Counted from the stretch's first letter, positions 1-9,443 are shown. The stretch is 64,000 bases of DNA from an uncultured bacterium (GCA_949300025.1 CASGCS010000008.1:62001-126000), one strand, 5' to 3'. The notes: generated by a model from the letters alone, not told the origin. Made by a program: numbers and translations.

Positions 1-341
1 GAACCTTTTACGGTCAAAGAACTGCCAAGTGTGTCAACATTCACGGTAATTTTGTCTCCGCCCTTGACTATCAGTGAAGCCAGTCTTTTTCTGTTGTATG
101 ATACATAGAAAAACTCGGGAGCGTCTGATGCAACGGCAGCCTCGTATCTTACCGCACCGCCGGCGTCTGTCTTGAGCGTATCCACAACATCAATCCTGTT
201 TACGGAGAGTTTGGAGAGTATTATCTCCCTGTTTCCCGCCCCTTCTATGTTGAACTGCAAACTCGCGGTGTCGTCTTTGGCGCAGCCTGCAAGGAAGAGC
301 GACAGGGCCGACACGCAGATTATTTTGTATAAAATTTTCAT
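1..341 (-). CDS. DUF4369-type lipoprotein, N-terminal part (cut by window edge)
   Basis: Partial gene: only the first ~113 codons lie in the window and the 3' end is missing. The start is the ATG at 341, followed by a lipoprotein signal peptide with Cys in LAGC at about residue 20, so the product is probably exported and lipid-anchored. The following ~90 residues (beta-rich, with ILSKLSVNRIDVVDTLKTD and a GGDKITVNVD segment) resemble the DUF4369 domain, which in Bacteroidota usually precedes a thioredoxin-like (TlpA/AhpC) domain. I infer a periplasmic or envelope thiol-disulfide protein, but the thioredoxin domain with its CxxC would lie outside the window and is not seen. It is the last gene in the minus-strand block, 15 bp after the HIT gene. 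Confidence 0.6.
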   Translation of the reverse strand, partial: MKILYKIICVSALSLFLAGCAKDDTASLQFNIEGAGNREIILSKLSVNRIDVVDTLKTDAGGAVRYEAAVASDAPEFFYVSYNRKRLASLIVKGGDKITVNVDTLGSSLTVKG

Positions 342-356
342 ATTCCGATATTTGAC

Positions 357-764
357 TTATAAGGATTGTTCATTGAATATTCCGGCAATCTTTTCCGCTA
401 TCCCGGCAAACTCCTCGCTTTCCAACGAAAGTTTCTCCTTCTTGAAGTCGAGGTCCGCCTCGCTCTGCAGCGGGACAAGATGGATATGCACGTGCGGAAC
501 CTCCATTCCGAGCACCGCCACACCTATTCTCTTGCATGGAACAGCCTTCTGAAGGGCGGCAGCCACTCTCTTTGCAAAACTCCACAGTCCTGAATACTCC
601 TCGTCGCCAAGCGCAAAGATATAGTCGCTCTCCCTCTTTGGAATTACCAGCGTATGGCCTTTGGCCATGGGAGCTATATCCAGAAATGCATAATAGTTCT
701 CATCCTCCGCAACCTTGTATGAAGGGATTTCCCCCTTTACGATTTTTGTAAAAACAGATGCCAT
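357..764 (-). CDS. HIT family protein (histidine triad nucleotide-binding)
   Basis: A 135-residue cytosolic protein of normal HIT length. The histidine triad HVHIHLV places His91, His93 and His95 in the usual C-terminal position, and the N-terminal FTKIVKGEIP segment is typical of Hint-type proteins. The family hydrolyses nucleoside phosphoramidates or related nucleotide conjugates, with the central His as nucleophile; the real substrate here is unknown. It starts 1 bp after the greA stop codon, so the two are almost certainly co-transcribed. That greA-HIT pairing is the only context clue. Confidence 0.92.
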   Translation of the reverse strand: MASVFTKIVKGEIPSYKVAEDENYYAFLDIAPMAKGHTLVIPKRESDYIFALGDEEYSGLWSFAKRVAAALQKAVPCKRIGVAVLGMEVPHVHIHLVPLQSEADLDFKKEKLSLESEEFAGIAEKIAGIFNEQSL

Positions 765-765
765 A

Positions 766-1239
766 TTAAATCGATATGTCTAAAATTTCAAAATTTATTA
801 TGCCGCTCGGCGCCTTTACCTCAACCTTGTCTCCCTTTTTCTTGCCTATGAGGGCCTTGCCGATAGGGGTTGCTGCAGCGAGTTTTCCCTCCCTGATATT
901 GGCTTCGCTCTCGCCCACCAGAGTGTACTCCATAACTGCATTTGTCTTGAGATTCTTGATTTTCACTTTGTTCAGAATCTGAACACAATCTGTGTTTATC
1001 TTAGACTCGTCTATCACGCGAGCATTGGCTATCAAGTCTTTAAGTTGAGAAATCTTCAACTCGCACAACCCCTGGGCTTCGCGGGCAGCATCATACTCCG
1101 CATTTTCAGACAAGTCTCCCTTGTCTCTGGCCTCCGCTATCTGCTTTGAGATAGAAGGCCTCTCTACAGAAACCAAATGGGCCAGTTCCGCCTTCAGTTT
1201 CTCCAATCCTTCCGCTGTCAAATAATGTACTTTTGTCAT
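766..1239 (-). CDS. greA: Transcription elongation factor GreA
   Basis: A 157-residue GreA: N-terminal coiled coil (about 1-75) with the acidic tip KGDLSENAEYDAA (Asp42, Glu45), which in the family reaches the RNA polymerase active site to stimulate cleavage of backtracked RNA, then a C-terminal FKBP-like domain (about 80-157). The ATG at 1239 is chosen over an in-frame start at 1290. The upstream start would add 17 residues absent from the family and lies in a TACCTTTG promoter element at 1288-1295, so it could not be in the message. The next gene downstream is the HIT gene, 1 bp away. Confidence 0.95.
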   Translation of the reverse strand: MTKVHYLTAEGLEKLKAELAHLVSVERPSISKQIAEARDKGDLSENAEYDAAREAQGLCELKISQLKDLIANARVIDESKINTDCVQILNKVKIKNLKTNAVMEYTLVGESEANIREGKLAAATPIGKALIGKKKGDKVEVKAPSGIINFEILDISI

Positions 1240-1287
1240 ATCAGATAAAATTAAAAAGAATCCCGATGGTTTCAGGACCCTTTGATG

Positions 1288-1295
1288 CAAAGGTA
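1288..1295 (-). promoter_or_regulatory. Putative Bacteroidota -7 element for greA
   Basis: The minus strand reads TACCTTTG, a full match to the TAnnTTTG element used by the primary sigma factor of Bacteroidota. It lies 48 bp upstream of the greA ATG. I see no clear TTTG -33 box at the expected distance, so support is the -7 box and its position. Confidence 0.5.
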
Positions 1296-1311
1296 TAAAA
1301 AATATTTGGAA

Positions 1312-1695
1312 TTAATACTCCTTGTACTTAGGTTTCATCAATTCAGAGAAGAGGACAATATCTTCAGGAGAAGATTTAAGCCTCTCCTTCAGTGAGGAAA
1401 CCTTTTCCGGGACATTGTCCTTTTCGGCCGCGGCCGCAGGCTCAAGGGGTCCGGTAGAGCACAGTCCCTCATCTTCTGCAGAGAGAGGAGGCATTTCAGA
1501 GAGTACCGGCGTCTGCTCCGGGGGAAAGGGTTCCTGCACCACGGAAACTTCAGGCTCCTCCTGCTGCAAGTCTGAGTTCTTGGCGGCAGCTTTTTTCTTC
1601 TTCTTTTTGCTGCCTTCATATGAAGAGTACAGGCCCGCCAGAAGAGTAAGCACTGCTATTACAATGGAAAGTATGTCTGAATCTGCATAATACAT
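1312..1695 (-). CDS. Small membrane-anchored protein of unknown function
   Basis: A 127-residue protein I do not recognise as a named family. It has one N-terminal hydrophobic segment (about residues 8-25, ILSIVIAVLTLLAGLYSSY), then a lysine-rich stretch (about 30-38), a low-complexity Pro/Glu/Ala linker, and a more ordered C-terminus (VSSLKERLKSSPEDIVLFSELMKPKYKEY). The positive patch right after the membrane segment suggests the N-terminus is outside and the bulk of the protein cytosolic. It sits between ribF (11 bp upstream) and greA, and is probably co-transcribed with ribF. Codon use resembles that of its neighbours, so I regard it as a real gene. Confidence 0.6.
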   Translation of the reverse strand: MYYADSDILSIVIAVLTLLAGLYSSYEGSKKKKKKAAAKNSDLQQEEPEVSVVQEPFPPEQTPVLSEMPPLSAEDEGLCSTGPLEPAAAAEKDNVPEKVSSLKERLKSSPEDIVLFSELMKPKYKEY

Positions 1696-1706
1696 ATAAA
1701 CACTCT

Positions 1707-2603
1707 TTACAGGCCTGCCTCGAGACGCTCTATCGCCTCAGCCTTGTTACGCTGCAGTTCTGCCTTCAAATCGTCTACAGAAGCGAACTTTACCTCGTCC
1801 CGGATCTTGTAGACAAACTCCACGGTCAAATCCAGACCGTAAATATCTTCATCGAAACCTATAATGTTGGTCTCTATTGTCAGTTCACCGTGCGAGGCCA
1901 CTGTAGGCCTTACTCCGATATTGGTAATGCCCACGTATCTGCGCCCGTTTACGGTAACATATACGCCATAGACACCATTTCCGGGGACCGCTTTCAGAGG
2001 GTCGTAAAGCCGCATGTTGGCTGTCGGAAAACCTATTGTACGCCCGAACCTGTTGCCGGAAACCACCGCCCCTCTCAAGGTATAGTTATATCCCAGATAA
2101 CGCGAAGCATTGTATACGTCGGTATTCTGCAACATGTTCCTTATCTTGGTGGAACTGATGATATTGTTGTCTATGAGAAATTCCTTTACCCTGACAACGT
2201 TGAGCCCCAACTCTCTTGCCGTTGCAATCATCACCTTCTGAGGTTCGGCCGCATCGCTGCCAAGTCTGTGGTCATATCCTATGACAAGAGTGGAAACCCC
2301 ATACATGCCCACCAGATATTCTAGAAGAAACTCCCTGGTTGTCAACCTGCTGAACTCCTTCGTAAAGGGTATCGCCACAAAATCGTCTACACCTATGGCC
2401 TTAATCAGAGATTTCTTCTCTTCCAGCGAGTTGAGAAGCCTCAGGTCATAGGCCTGCTGTTGCAGGACACTTCGCGGATGAGGCCAAAAGGAGATGACAC
2501 AACTCCTCTTGCCCTCCCGTAAAGCCGTATCGCAAAGAGCTTTCAAGACCTTGCGGTGCCCCAAATGGACACCGTCGAAGAAACCTGTAGCCGCTACAAC
2601 CAT
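1707..2603 (-). CDS. ribF: Bifunctional riboflavin kinase / FAD synthetase
   Basis: A 298-residue RibF that phosphorylates riboflavin to FMN and adenylylates FMN to FAD in the cytosol. The N-terminal adenylyltransferase domain (about 1-165) opens with GFFDGVHLGHRKVL, the nucleotidyltransferase HxGH-type motif, and contains STKIRNML. The C-terminal kinase domain (about 170-298) contains GNRFGRTIGFPTANM. Length is normal although the N-terminus is short, beginning directly at the first strand (MVVAATGFFDG). The ATG overlaps the 3' end of the glucan fusion gene by 10 bp, so ribF is probably translated by coupling from the end of the glycogen operon. Confidence 0.95.
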   Translation of the reverse strand: MVVAATGFFDGVHLGHRKVLKALCDTALREGKRSCVISFWPHPRSVLQQQAYDLRLLNSLEEKKSLIKAIGVDDFVAIPFTKEFSRLTTREFLLEYLVGMYGVSTLVIGYDHRLGSDAAEPQKVMIATARELGLNVVRVKEFLIDNNIISSTKIRNMLQNTDVYNASRYLGYNYTLRGAVVSGNRFGRTIGFPTANMRLYDPLKAVPGNGVYGVYVTVNGRRYVGITNIGVRPTVASHGELTIETNIIGFDEDIYGLDLTVEFVYKIRDEVKFASVDDLKAELQRNKAEAIERLEAGL

Positions 2604-5600
2604 TTCACCAATTCAAAATCCTGTCTGTGGGCGAGCAGACTGTTTTTAGCATACATCCTGGTTGCAATCTCGTATGTACCGGTCCTGTCGGGAACCATGT
2701 TGCAGACAAATGTAGCCACACCGTCCCTGTACTCTTTCAACTTGTATGGATAGACCTCCTTTATCTTCAGTTTCCCTTTCTTGTTATATTCCGACAGCAG
2801 AGTCTCCAGCCCGATATATTCTGGATTGGTGTCTCCTACAGCCAGCTTTATTACCGATTCGTAGCTGCCGCCCAGAACTATTGTGCCGTAACTGCCGGCA
2901 ACGGTATTGTGCTCCACTACCTCAATCAAAGGCCACTCCCTGCGCATTCTGCGCTTCCACATGGCTATCTCCCTGGCCATGGCGTAATCGTCTGCAATCA
3001 TGCTCTTGTACCGCTTCTCCAGAGGATAGTAGAATTTGTTGAAATAGTCTGTCATCATCCTGTTGGTGGTAAAGTTGCAGGCTACATCGGCAATACAGTT
3101 CTTAATCGTCTCCACCCAGCTTTCCGAGATACCCTGGGCATTTTTGTCGTAATATTCCGGCACGATTTCGCTCTCCAGAATATTGTAGATGGTTGCTGCA
3201 TCGAGTTCGTCCTGGAATCCCTGGTCGTCGTAGGTGCGCTCCATCTGCAGAGCCCATCCGGCTCCCTTCTTGTAGCCTTCCACCCACCATCCGTCAAGTA
3301 CGGAGAAGTGCATTACCCCATTCATGGCCGCCTTTTCACCGCTCGTTCCAGAAGCCTCCAGAGGTCGTGTAGGGGTGTTCATCCATACATCCACTCCCTG
3401 CACCAGATATTTGGCAAGTGTTATGTCGTAGTTCGGGATAAAGACAATCTTGCCTATGAACTGAGGCATTTTTGAAATCTCCACAATCCTCTTTATCAAA
3501 TCCTGGCCGGCCTTGTCGGCGGGATGCGCCTTTCCGGCGAAAAGGAACTGCACCGGGTGCTTGTCGTTGTTCACGATTTCCGAGAGCTTGCCAAGATCCC
3601 TGAAAAGCAGATGAGCTCTCTTGTAAGTTGCAAAACGCCTTGCGAAACCTATCGTAAGAATATCGTCGCGCAGAGTGTTCTTTATATCCACGACATGGTG
3701 CGGAGAATAGTGGTTTGACACTGAAGGATCAGAGAGATATTCCTTTACCTTGTCTATGAGTTTTTTCTTGAGCAGACATCTTGTACCCCAGATTATCTCG
3801 TTATCCACCTTTCTGATTTCTCCGAAACATGACTTGTCGTAATGGTGGTTCTCGAACTCTGTCCCGAAGACCTTGGAATGAATCTCCTTCCACTCGGGAG
3901 CAGTCCATGTGGGATAGTGCACTCCGTTAGTCACATAGTCTACATGCAACTCCTCCGGCAGATACCCAGGCCACAGATTGCCGAGAATCTCCTGGCTTAC
4001 CTTTCCGTGCAGCCAGCTCACGCCGTTTACCTCCTGCGAAAGGTTTGCAGCGAGGTTGCTCATGGAAAACTTCTCGTTGGGATTATTCACATCCACCATA
4101 CCCAAAGACTTAAGGGTGTTCCAGTCTATCTTGAGCCTTTCGGGATAGTGCGCGATATAGGTTCTCAGCATGTCTTCCGAGAAGGCGTCATGGCCGGCCG
4201 GAACAGGGGTGTGGGTCGTAAATAGAGATGAAGACCTCACCACTTCAACGGCCTCTGCAAACGACAGGTTCTCCTGCTGCACATACTCTCTCAGCCTCTC
4301 CAGCCCGATAAAGGCGGCATGACCTTCATTGCAGTGGTATATGTCTGAATAGATACCGAGCACACGCAATGCCCGTATACCTCCTATTCCCAGCAGAAGT
4401 TCCTGTTTCAAACGGTTTTCCCAGTCTCCGCCATACAGTTGGTGGGTGACTCCTCTGTCTTCGGGCAGATTGTCGTCAATATCCGAGTCAAGCAGATAAA
4501 GTTCCACCCGGCCGACATCTACACGCCAGATTCTGGCCTTTATGGTACGCCCTGGAAATGCAACCGAGGTCGTAAGCCATTTTCCGTTCTCATCCATTAC
4601 CGGAGTGGCGGGAGTCTTGGAGAAATCCTGAGGGTCGTAAACCGAAACCTGATCCCCCTGTCCCGAGAGCTGCTGTGTAAAATAGCCGTATTTATAGAGA
4701 AAACCTACCGCGGTCATCCTTACATTCATGTCGCTCGCCTCTTTCAGATAGTCGCCGGCAAGGATACCGAGACCTCCGGAATATATTTTGAGAGAGGTGT
4801 CGAGCCCGTATTCCATACAGAAGTAAGATATTGAGGGGCCGCCCGCTTTCTCCTTGAGCGACATGTATTTGCTGAACTTATTGTATACCTCGTCCATTCT
4901 GGATATGAAGGCTTCGTCTTTTGCAAGTTCCTTGTACCTTGCAAGATCTACCATATCCAGCATTGCGATAGGATTGCCCTGTGAGAGTTTCCACAATTGG
5001 CTGTCAACCGTTTTGAACAGTTCTATCGCCTCCTGATTCCAGCACCACCACAGGTTCTTCGACAAGGTGTCGAGATGCTCCAGCCTCTTGGGAAGGTTCT
5101 TGTTTATCATTATATTCTTCCATGTAGGAGCATTTACCTTATATTGTACGAACTTCTGCGTCTGGTCCTGGGAATACTCGGGGAATTCGCCTCTGCGATG
5201 CACGACCTCCTCGAGAGCCTTTCTGTACGCCTGCTCGTAATATTTGACATTGTTTTTCCACAACGCGATTTTAGCCACGTCGAAAGCGTTGTCTGAGTAT
5301 TCCTTCCAAGTAGCGGCATCGGCTTTGGCAAAACGGACGATCCTGTCCATTACGGCATCTACCACCATATTGTAATTGTTGTCGTTGCGCTCTATAATCT
5401 CAACGGAAGGATGCTTTTTCCCGTAATGCGCATTCACCCACAGTCCAAACCCTGCCAGAGTGGTGGTCACGGTAGGGATTCCAAATGCGAGACTCTCCAG
5501 CGGAGTATAGCCCCACGGCTCGTAATATGACGGGAAGAGAGAAAGGTCAAGCCCCGAAAGCAGCTTGTAATACTGGGTATTGAAGATTCCGTCGTTTCCG

Positions 5601-6826
5601 TTCAGATATGTAGGGACATAAATGACTGAAAGCATTTCGTCATCCCCGTTAAAGCCGTAACCGTTCATTCTGGAAAGAATCTGGTCGTACTCGGGCTCTG
5701 AAAGAGAGTGGGTCGTCTTTGTGGTATAACCGTTTTTCTCCCCTGCTGCAATCTTGTTCGCCAGTTCCTTGTCCGGGCCGTTGTTGCCTGCGGGAATCAT
5801 AAGATAGGCAACAATCTTTCTCCCCGAAGGGTTTTCACTCTTCAGATGTCCGAGAGCGTCGAGAAAAAGATCTATTCCCTTGTTGCGGAATTCGTAACGT
5901 CCGCTTATGCCTACAATGAAAGTATCGTCGGAGAACTCCTTTCCTGTAGCGGCCGACGCCACCTGCAGCAGTTTGGCCCTCCCTTCGGCACGATATTTCA
6001 GATAATCGTCCCCTTCGGGTACAATCTTACTGTCAAACCCGTTTGGAGTTATGACATCGGGCTCCCTTTTGAGAAGGAGACGGCATTCGTTCGACGTTAT
6101 CTCGCTCACCGTGGTAAACACGTCTGCCTGATGTGCGGCTGTCTTTTCCAAAGAATGTTTTGCCACCACGTTGAACTGACGTGCCTTGTCGTCACCGTCG
6201 CAAACCGCTATGGAATTGTACAGCGGAACATTGTTGCATGCCATTGAACGCCCTACAACGGTTGCATGAGTGGTAAAGACCGTACCTATCGAAAGGTTAT
6301 GCTCCTTCAGGTAAAGGACTCCTGCACCGCTCAGCCATTCATGGAACTGCGCCACCACCTTGTGGTGCGGCTGCAGATTGAACTTTACGAAACTCTCTAT
6401 CACCCTTCCTGCCGCATAGCCGAAAAGGGCCCCTTCTATATAATCCCACTGGCCGCTCAATGAATCCACTCCGAACTTGGTCCAGAAATTGGTCAGTATC
6501 TCATCTTTTTTTGCTATGAACTGGGTGTAATCCACCAGAATTACAATCACATCGCCTGCATTGGGCCATCTGCCGGCCCTTACTCTCAACCCCTCTTCCT
6601 TGGCCTGTGTCCTCCAGCCTCTGAATAAAATGTCGTCCTCCGTGAATTCAGGGTTCTCCTCTGTGTTCATCCACACGTCGGGCCCGACAAGAATATGTTT
6701 TTTACCATATTTTTCCTTTAGACTCAAAGCTTTGCTTGCGACTACCGTATGAATCCCCCCCACTTTGTTGCAAACCTCCCAACTTACTTCAAACAGGTAA
6801 TCGGGTTTGTTAATCTGTTCTGACAT
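2594..6826 (-). CDS. Fused glycogen synthase (GT3) - alpha-glucan phosphorylase (GT35)
   Basis: A 1410-residue cytosolic protein joining two opposing activities. Residues ~8-545 are a GT3-type glycogen synthase like the fungal/animal enzyme: the start (LFEVSWEVCNKVGGIHTVV) and the catalytic EPWGYTPLE motif (Glu436, Glu444) are visible. I see no arginine-rich C-terminal helix of the kind that senses glucose 6-phosphate in eukaryotes. Residues ~560-660 match DUF3417, the N-terminal domain of short phosphorylases. Residues ~665-1400 are a GT35 phosphorylase with the pyridoxal phosphate lysine in EASGTSGEKAAMNG (Lys1165). The frame is open throughout with no internal stop, so this is a real fusion at DNA level. 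It is the fourth gene of the glycogen group. GT3 enzymes usually use UDP-glucose; the donor here is inferred. Confidence 0.9.
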   Translation of the reverse strand: MSEQINKPDYLFEVSWEVCNKVGGIHTVVASKALSLKEKYGKKHILVGPDVWMNTEENPEFTEDDILFRGWRTQAKEEGLRVRAGRWPNAGDVIVILVDYTQFIAKKDEILTNFWTKFGVDSLSGQWDYIEGALFGYAAGRVIESFVKFNLQPHHKVVAQFHEWLSGAGVLYLKEHNLSIGTVFTTHATVVGRSMACNNVPLYNSIAVCDGDDKARQFNVVAKHSLEKTAAHQADVFTTVSEITSNECRLLLKREPDVITPNGFDSKIVPEGDDYLKYRAEGRAKLLQVASAATGKEFSDDTFIVGISGRYEFRNKGIDLFLDALGHLKSENPSGRKIVAYLMIPAGNNGPDKELANKIAAGEKNGYTTKTTHSLSEPEYDQILSRMNGYGFNGDDEMLSVIYVPTYLNGNDGIFNTQYYKLLSGLDLSLFPSYYEPWGYTPLESLAFGIPTVTTTLAGFGLWVNAHYGKKHPSVEIIERNDNNYNMVVDAVMDRIVRFAKADAATWKEYSDNAFDVAKIALWKNNVKYYEQAYRKALEEVVHRRGEFPEYSQDQTQKFVQYKVNAPTWKNIMINKNLPKRLEHLDTLSKNLWWCWNQEAIELFKTVDSQLWKLSQGNPIAMLDMVDLARYKELAKDEAFISRMDEVYNKFSKYMSLKEKAGGPSISYFCMEYGLDTSLKIYSGGLGILAGDYLKEASDMNVRMTAVGFLYKYGYFTQQLSGQGDQVSVYDPQDFSKTPATPVMDENGKWLTTSVAFPGRTIKARIWRVDVGRVELYLLDSDIDDNLPEDRGVTHQLYGGDWENRLKQELLLGIGGIRALRVLGIYSDIYHCNEGHAAFIGLERLREYVQQENLSFAEAVEVVRSSSLFTTHTPVPAGHDAFSEDMLRTYIAHYPERLKIDWNTLKSLGMVDVNNPNEKFSMSNLAANLSQEVNGVSWLHGKVSQEILGNLWPGYLPEELHVDYVTNGVHYPTWTAPEWKEIHSKVFGTEFENHHYDKSCFGEIRKVDNEIIWGTRCLLKKKLIDKVKEYLSDPSVSNHYSPHHVVDIKNTLRDDILTIGFARRFATYKRAHLLFRDLGKLSEIVNNDKHPVQFLFAGKAHPADKAGQDLIKRIVEISKMPQFIGKIVFIPNYDITLAKYLVQGVDVWMNTPTRPLEASGTSGEKAAMNGVMHFSVLDGWWVEGYKKGAGWALQMERTYDDQGFQDELDAATIYNILESEIVPEYYDKNAQGISESWVETIKNCIADVACNFTTNRMMTDYFNKFYYPLEKRYKSMIADDYAMAREIAMWKRRMRREWPLIEVVEHNTVAGSYGTIVLGGSYESVIKLAVGDTNPEYIGLETLLSEYNKKGKLKIKEVYPYKLKEYRDGVATFVCNMVPDRTGTYEIATRMYAKNSLLAHRQDFELVKWL

Positions 6827-6847
6827 ATTTGTTTTATTCGGTTAATA

Positions 6848-8134
6848 CTATTTTTTTGCCGTTGTTTTTTTCGTTGAACTCTTCCTGCTTCTTGCAGCGG
6901 CAGGCTCTTTCCCGCTCTCTTTCACCGCAGCCTTCTTTCCTTTGTCTGAAAGACGGTCTACCCTTACTATAAAATCGCTCAGGACATTCATATAGTTGAT
7001 AAACGCCTCGTAAGGAGTGTCGTAAGGATTGAAATATTTATGGACGGCACCATCGGAGAAGAATTTCGTACACATATAGTAGAAGTGGTCGCTCTCCTGA
7101 AGTTTCCTGAAATCTGCAATCAGAGCCTCATCCTTCGATTTTATAACACGCTCCTGCTGTGCATAGAGTTTGTTGAACGCCTCGTTCTGCAATTCGTTTC
7201 CCAGCCATGCACTCGTATCCCTCTCCTCATCGGCCCATGAAATGGCAAACGGTACATGAAGGGGCGCTACCGGCTGATGGAGCCCTGCCGCCTCGGAAGG
7301 AGTCCTGAACTTAAGGTTGGTCCTGCTTAGAACAGCCTCCGGCAAAGCCTTCATAAACTCGAATATGCCGGTAGACTGGCTCTGGTGCTCTCCGAACGTC
7401 TCATAATCCATAAAGAGATTTATTATGTCTCCGTTGCCCTCAGACTTGGAGAGCCAGTCTGCATACTTCTCGCTTGTAAGCGGCCAGTTGGGATTGCTCC
7501 TGTCAGAGAACCTGAAAGCTATGTCGTCGCTCAGATTGAAGTTCTTGAGAAGCAGTTTCAAACGGGGATTTATCGCGTTTGTATAGATATAGTTCGGACT
7601 CTTCCAGCCGAGAATATGCTTTGCCCCCTCTGTGAGCATCACGTTATAGCCCATGGAAGCCACTTTCTCGCCTATCGTGTCTGAATAAATGAGTTCAGTA
7701 TTTCTGAAGGCGGTTGGAGTCACCCCAAGATATTTCTTTACAGCCTTCGCATGCAGTTTTACCTGTGTTTCAAATTCCTTTTCAGATTTGAGCGATGCGA
7801 GACTGTGCGAATATGTCTCCGCCAAAAACTCTACGCAACCTGTGTCGGCAAGTTTTCTGAAACTGTCCAGAACTGCCGGATTGTATTTTTCAAACTGCTC
7901 CAGGGCAACGCCGGATATTGAAAATGCAACCTTGAATTTGCCTTTATACTTTTTCACCAATTCCAGCAGAATCGCATTCATCGGAAGGTAGCATCTCTGG
8001 GCAACCCTGTTTAAGATTGTCCTGTTGGCAAAATCATCGAAATAGTTGGAATCGTTGCCAATGTCAAAAAAACGGTACAGTCTTAATCTGTCGGGTTGAT
8101 GTACCTGAAAATAAAAGCATAATGATTTTTCCAT
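6848..8134 (-). CDS. GH57 family glycoside hydrolase (alpha-amylase / glucanotransferase type)
   Basis: A 428-residue GH57 protein, probably cytosolic since no signal peptide is seen. Family motifs are in order: HQP at residues 12-14, the nucleophile Glu147 in TAFRNTELIY, and the acid/base Asp243 in FMDYETFGEHQ. GH57 contains alpha-amylases, 4-alpha-glucanotransferases and branching enzymes. The size and the glycogen cluster favour an alpha-amylase or glucanotransferase acting on alpha-glucan, but sequence alone does not decide. The C-terminus ends in a lysine/arginine-rich tail (about 400-428), perhaps disordered. Gaps of about 20 bp to both neighbours indicate one operon. Confidence 0.9.
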   Translation of the reverse strand: MEKSLCFYFQVHQPDRLRLYRFFDIGNDSNYFDDFANRTILNRVAQRCYLPMNAILLELVKKYKGKFKVAFSISGVALEQFEKYNPAVLDSFRKLADTGCVEFLAETYSHSLASLKSEKEFETQVKLHAKAVKKYLGVTPTAFRNTELIYSDTIGEKVASMGYNVMLTEGAKHILGWKSPNYIYTNAINPRLKLLLKNFNLSDDIAFRFSDRSNPNWPLTSEKYADWLSKSEGNGDIINLFMDYETFGEHQSQSTGIFEFMKALPEAVLSRTNLKFRTPSEAAGLHQPVAPLHVPFAISWADEERDTSAWLGNELQNEAFNKLYAQQERVIKSKDEALIADFRKLQESDHFYYMCTKFFSDGAVHKYFNPYDTPYEAFINYMNVLSDFIVRVDRLSDKGKKAAVKESGKEPAAARSRKSSTKKTTAKK

Positions 8135-8153
8135 ATCGTAAAGTTTTTCGTTT

Positions 8154-9443
8154 CTAATTACCGTTTATTGCCGCTGTATAAACATCCTTTATCTTGAGGG
8201 CGGCGTTTTCCCATTTAAGCGCATTCACCTCCTCCACTCCGCAGCGGATGCTCATCTGCGAGAGGGCGGGATATGTCAGCAGACCATACATTGCATCGGC
8301 CATGGCGTCTATATCCCAGAAGTCTACCTTTATGGCATATTTGAGGACCTCGGCCACACCAGACTGCTTTGAAATTATGGTAGGCACGTTGGATTTCATG
8401 GCCTCGAGCGGAGAAATACCAAAAGGTTCTGAAACAGAAGGCATCACGTAAACATCGGAATATGCAAACATCCTCTTTACGTCGTTGCCTCTGAGAAAAC
8501 CCGTAAAATGGAATCTGTCGGCTATTCCCAACTGGGCCACACGCCTTATGGAGCGGTTCATCAAATCACCGCTTCCGGCCATTACAAAACGTACGTCGGA
8601 AACCTTTTTAAGCACTTTGGCCGCCGCCTCTATGAAGTATTCCGGGCCTTTCTGGAAGGTGATCCTGCCAAGGAAGGTTATAATCTTGTCTCTCACTCCC
8701 CTGTGAACGTCTACCTGCTTGAATTCGTTAAAGTCCACTGCATTGTGCACGGTGACCACCTTTTTCGGGTCTATTCCGTACTTGTTTATGACTATGTTTC
8801 TGGTAAGGTTGCTGACTGTAATCACCTTGTCGGCCTCCAGCATACCCATACGCTCTATGTTGTAGACCTGGCTGTTCACATTCTCTCCGCTCCTGTCGAA
8901 TTCAGTCGCATGGACATGAATCACCAGCGGTTTGCCGGAAACCCGCTTTGCCGCTATTCCGGCAGCATAGGTAAGCCAGTCGTGTGCATGAATCACGTCA
9001 AAGGTGTTTTCACGGGCAATCGTAGCCGCCACCATGGCATAATTTGCAACCTCTTCCATAAGGTTTACGCCATATTTGCCGGAGAACCTGTACTTGCAGC
9101 CATATTTTACCTTAAACTGCTCATACTCCGACCTTGTCATTGCCGAGCCTGCATATTCGGAATAGAGCTGAGGGTCTATATAGGGAACGAGGTTTGAAGA
9201 AACCTTCAGAAAATCAACTCTGTTGAGGAAGCTTTCCATATCGCTCCAACTTTGGGTGAAAGGCACGTCGCTCGCATTCACGATTTTCACAGCAGACTGG
9301 TCTTCGTCCCCCGAGGCCGAGGGCATCACGAACAATATCTCCACATCGTGCTTTGCAAGCCCTTTCGTAAGTCCGTAACAGGCTGTTCCCAAACCGCCTG
9401 CTATATGAGGGGGAAACTCCCATCCGAACATTAATACTCTCAT
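8154..9443 (-). CDS. GT4-type glycosyltransferase, probable second glucan-elongating enzyme
   Basis: A 429-residue GT-B glycosyltransferase. The N-terminus (MRVLMFGWEFPPHIAGGLG) is the glycogen synthase-like sugar-donor loop, and the C-terminal donor domain has SEPFGISPLEAMKS with the paired glutamates Glu339 and Glu347 of GT4 retaining enzymes. Its place between the debranching enzyme and the GH57 gene suggests an alpha-glucan role, either elongating glycogen or making a maltooligosaccharide precursor. A different product, such as another glucoside, cannot be excluded. Its ATG overlaps the debranching enzyme stop by 4 bp (9440-9443), indicating translational coupling. Confidence 0.85.
   Translation of the reverse strand: MRVLMFGWEFPPHIAGGLGTACYGLTKGLAKHDVEILFVMPSASGDEDQSAVKIVNASDVPFTQSWSDMESFLNRVDFLKVSSNLVPYIDPQLYSEYAGSAMTRSEYEQFKVKYGCKYRFSGKYGVNLMEEVANYAMVAATIARENTFDVIHAHDWLTYAAGIAAKRVSGKPLVIHVHATEFDRSGENVNSQVYNIERMGMLEADKVITVSNLTRNIVINKYGIDPKKVVTVHNAVDFNEFKQVDVHRGVRDKIITFLGRITFQKGPEYFIEAAAKVLKKVSDVRFVMAGSGDLMNRSIRRVAQLGIADRFHFTGFLRGNDVKRMFAYSDVYVMPSVSEPFGISPLEAMKSNVPTIISKQSGVAEVLKYAIKVDFWDIDAMADAMYGLLTYPALSQMSIRCGVEEVNALKWENAALKIKDVYTAAINGN

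Noticed and set aside
2627..3475. Long plus-strand frames inside the glucan fusion, asnS, GHL10 and kinase genes (up to 433 codons)
   Set aside because: They are antisense shadows of well-supported genes; their translations match no fold and have Cys/His/Leu-rich composition.
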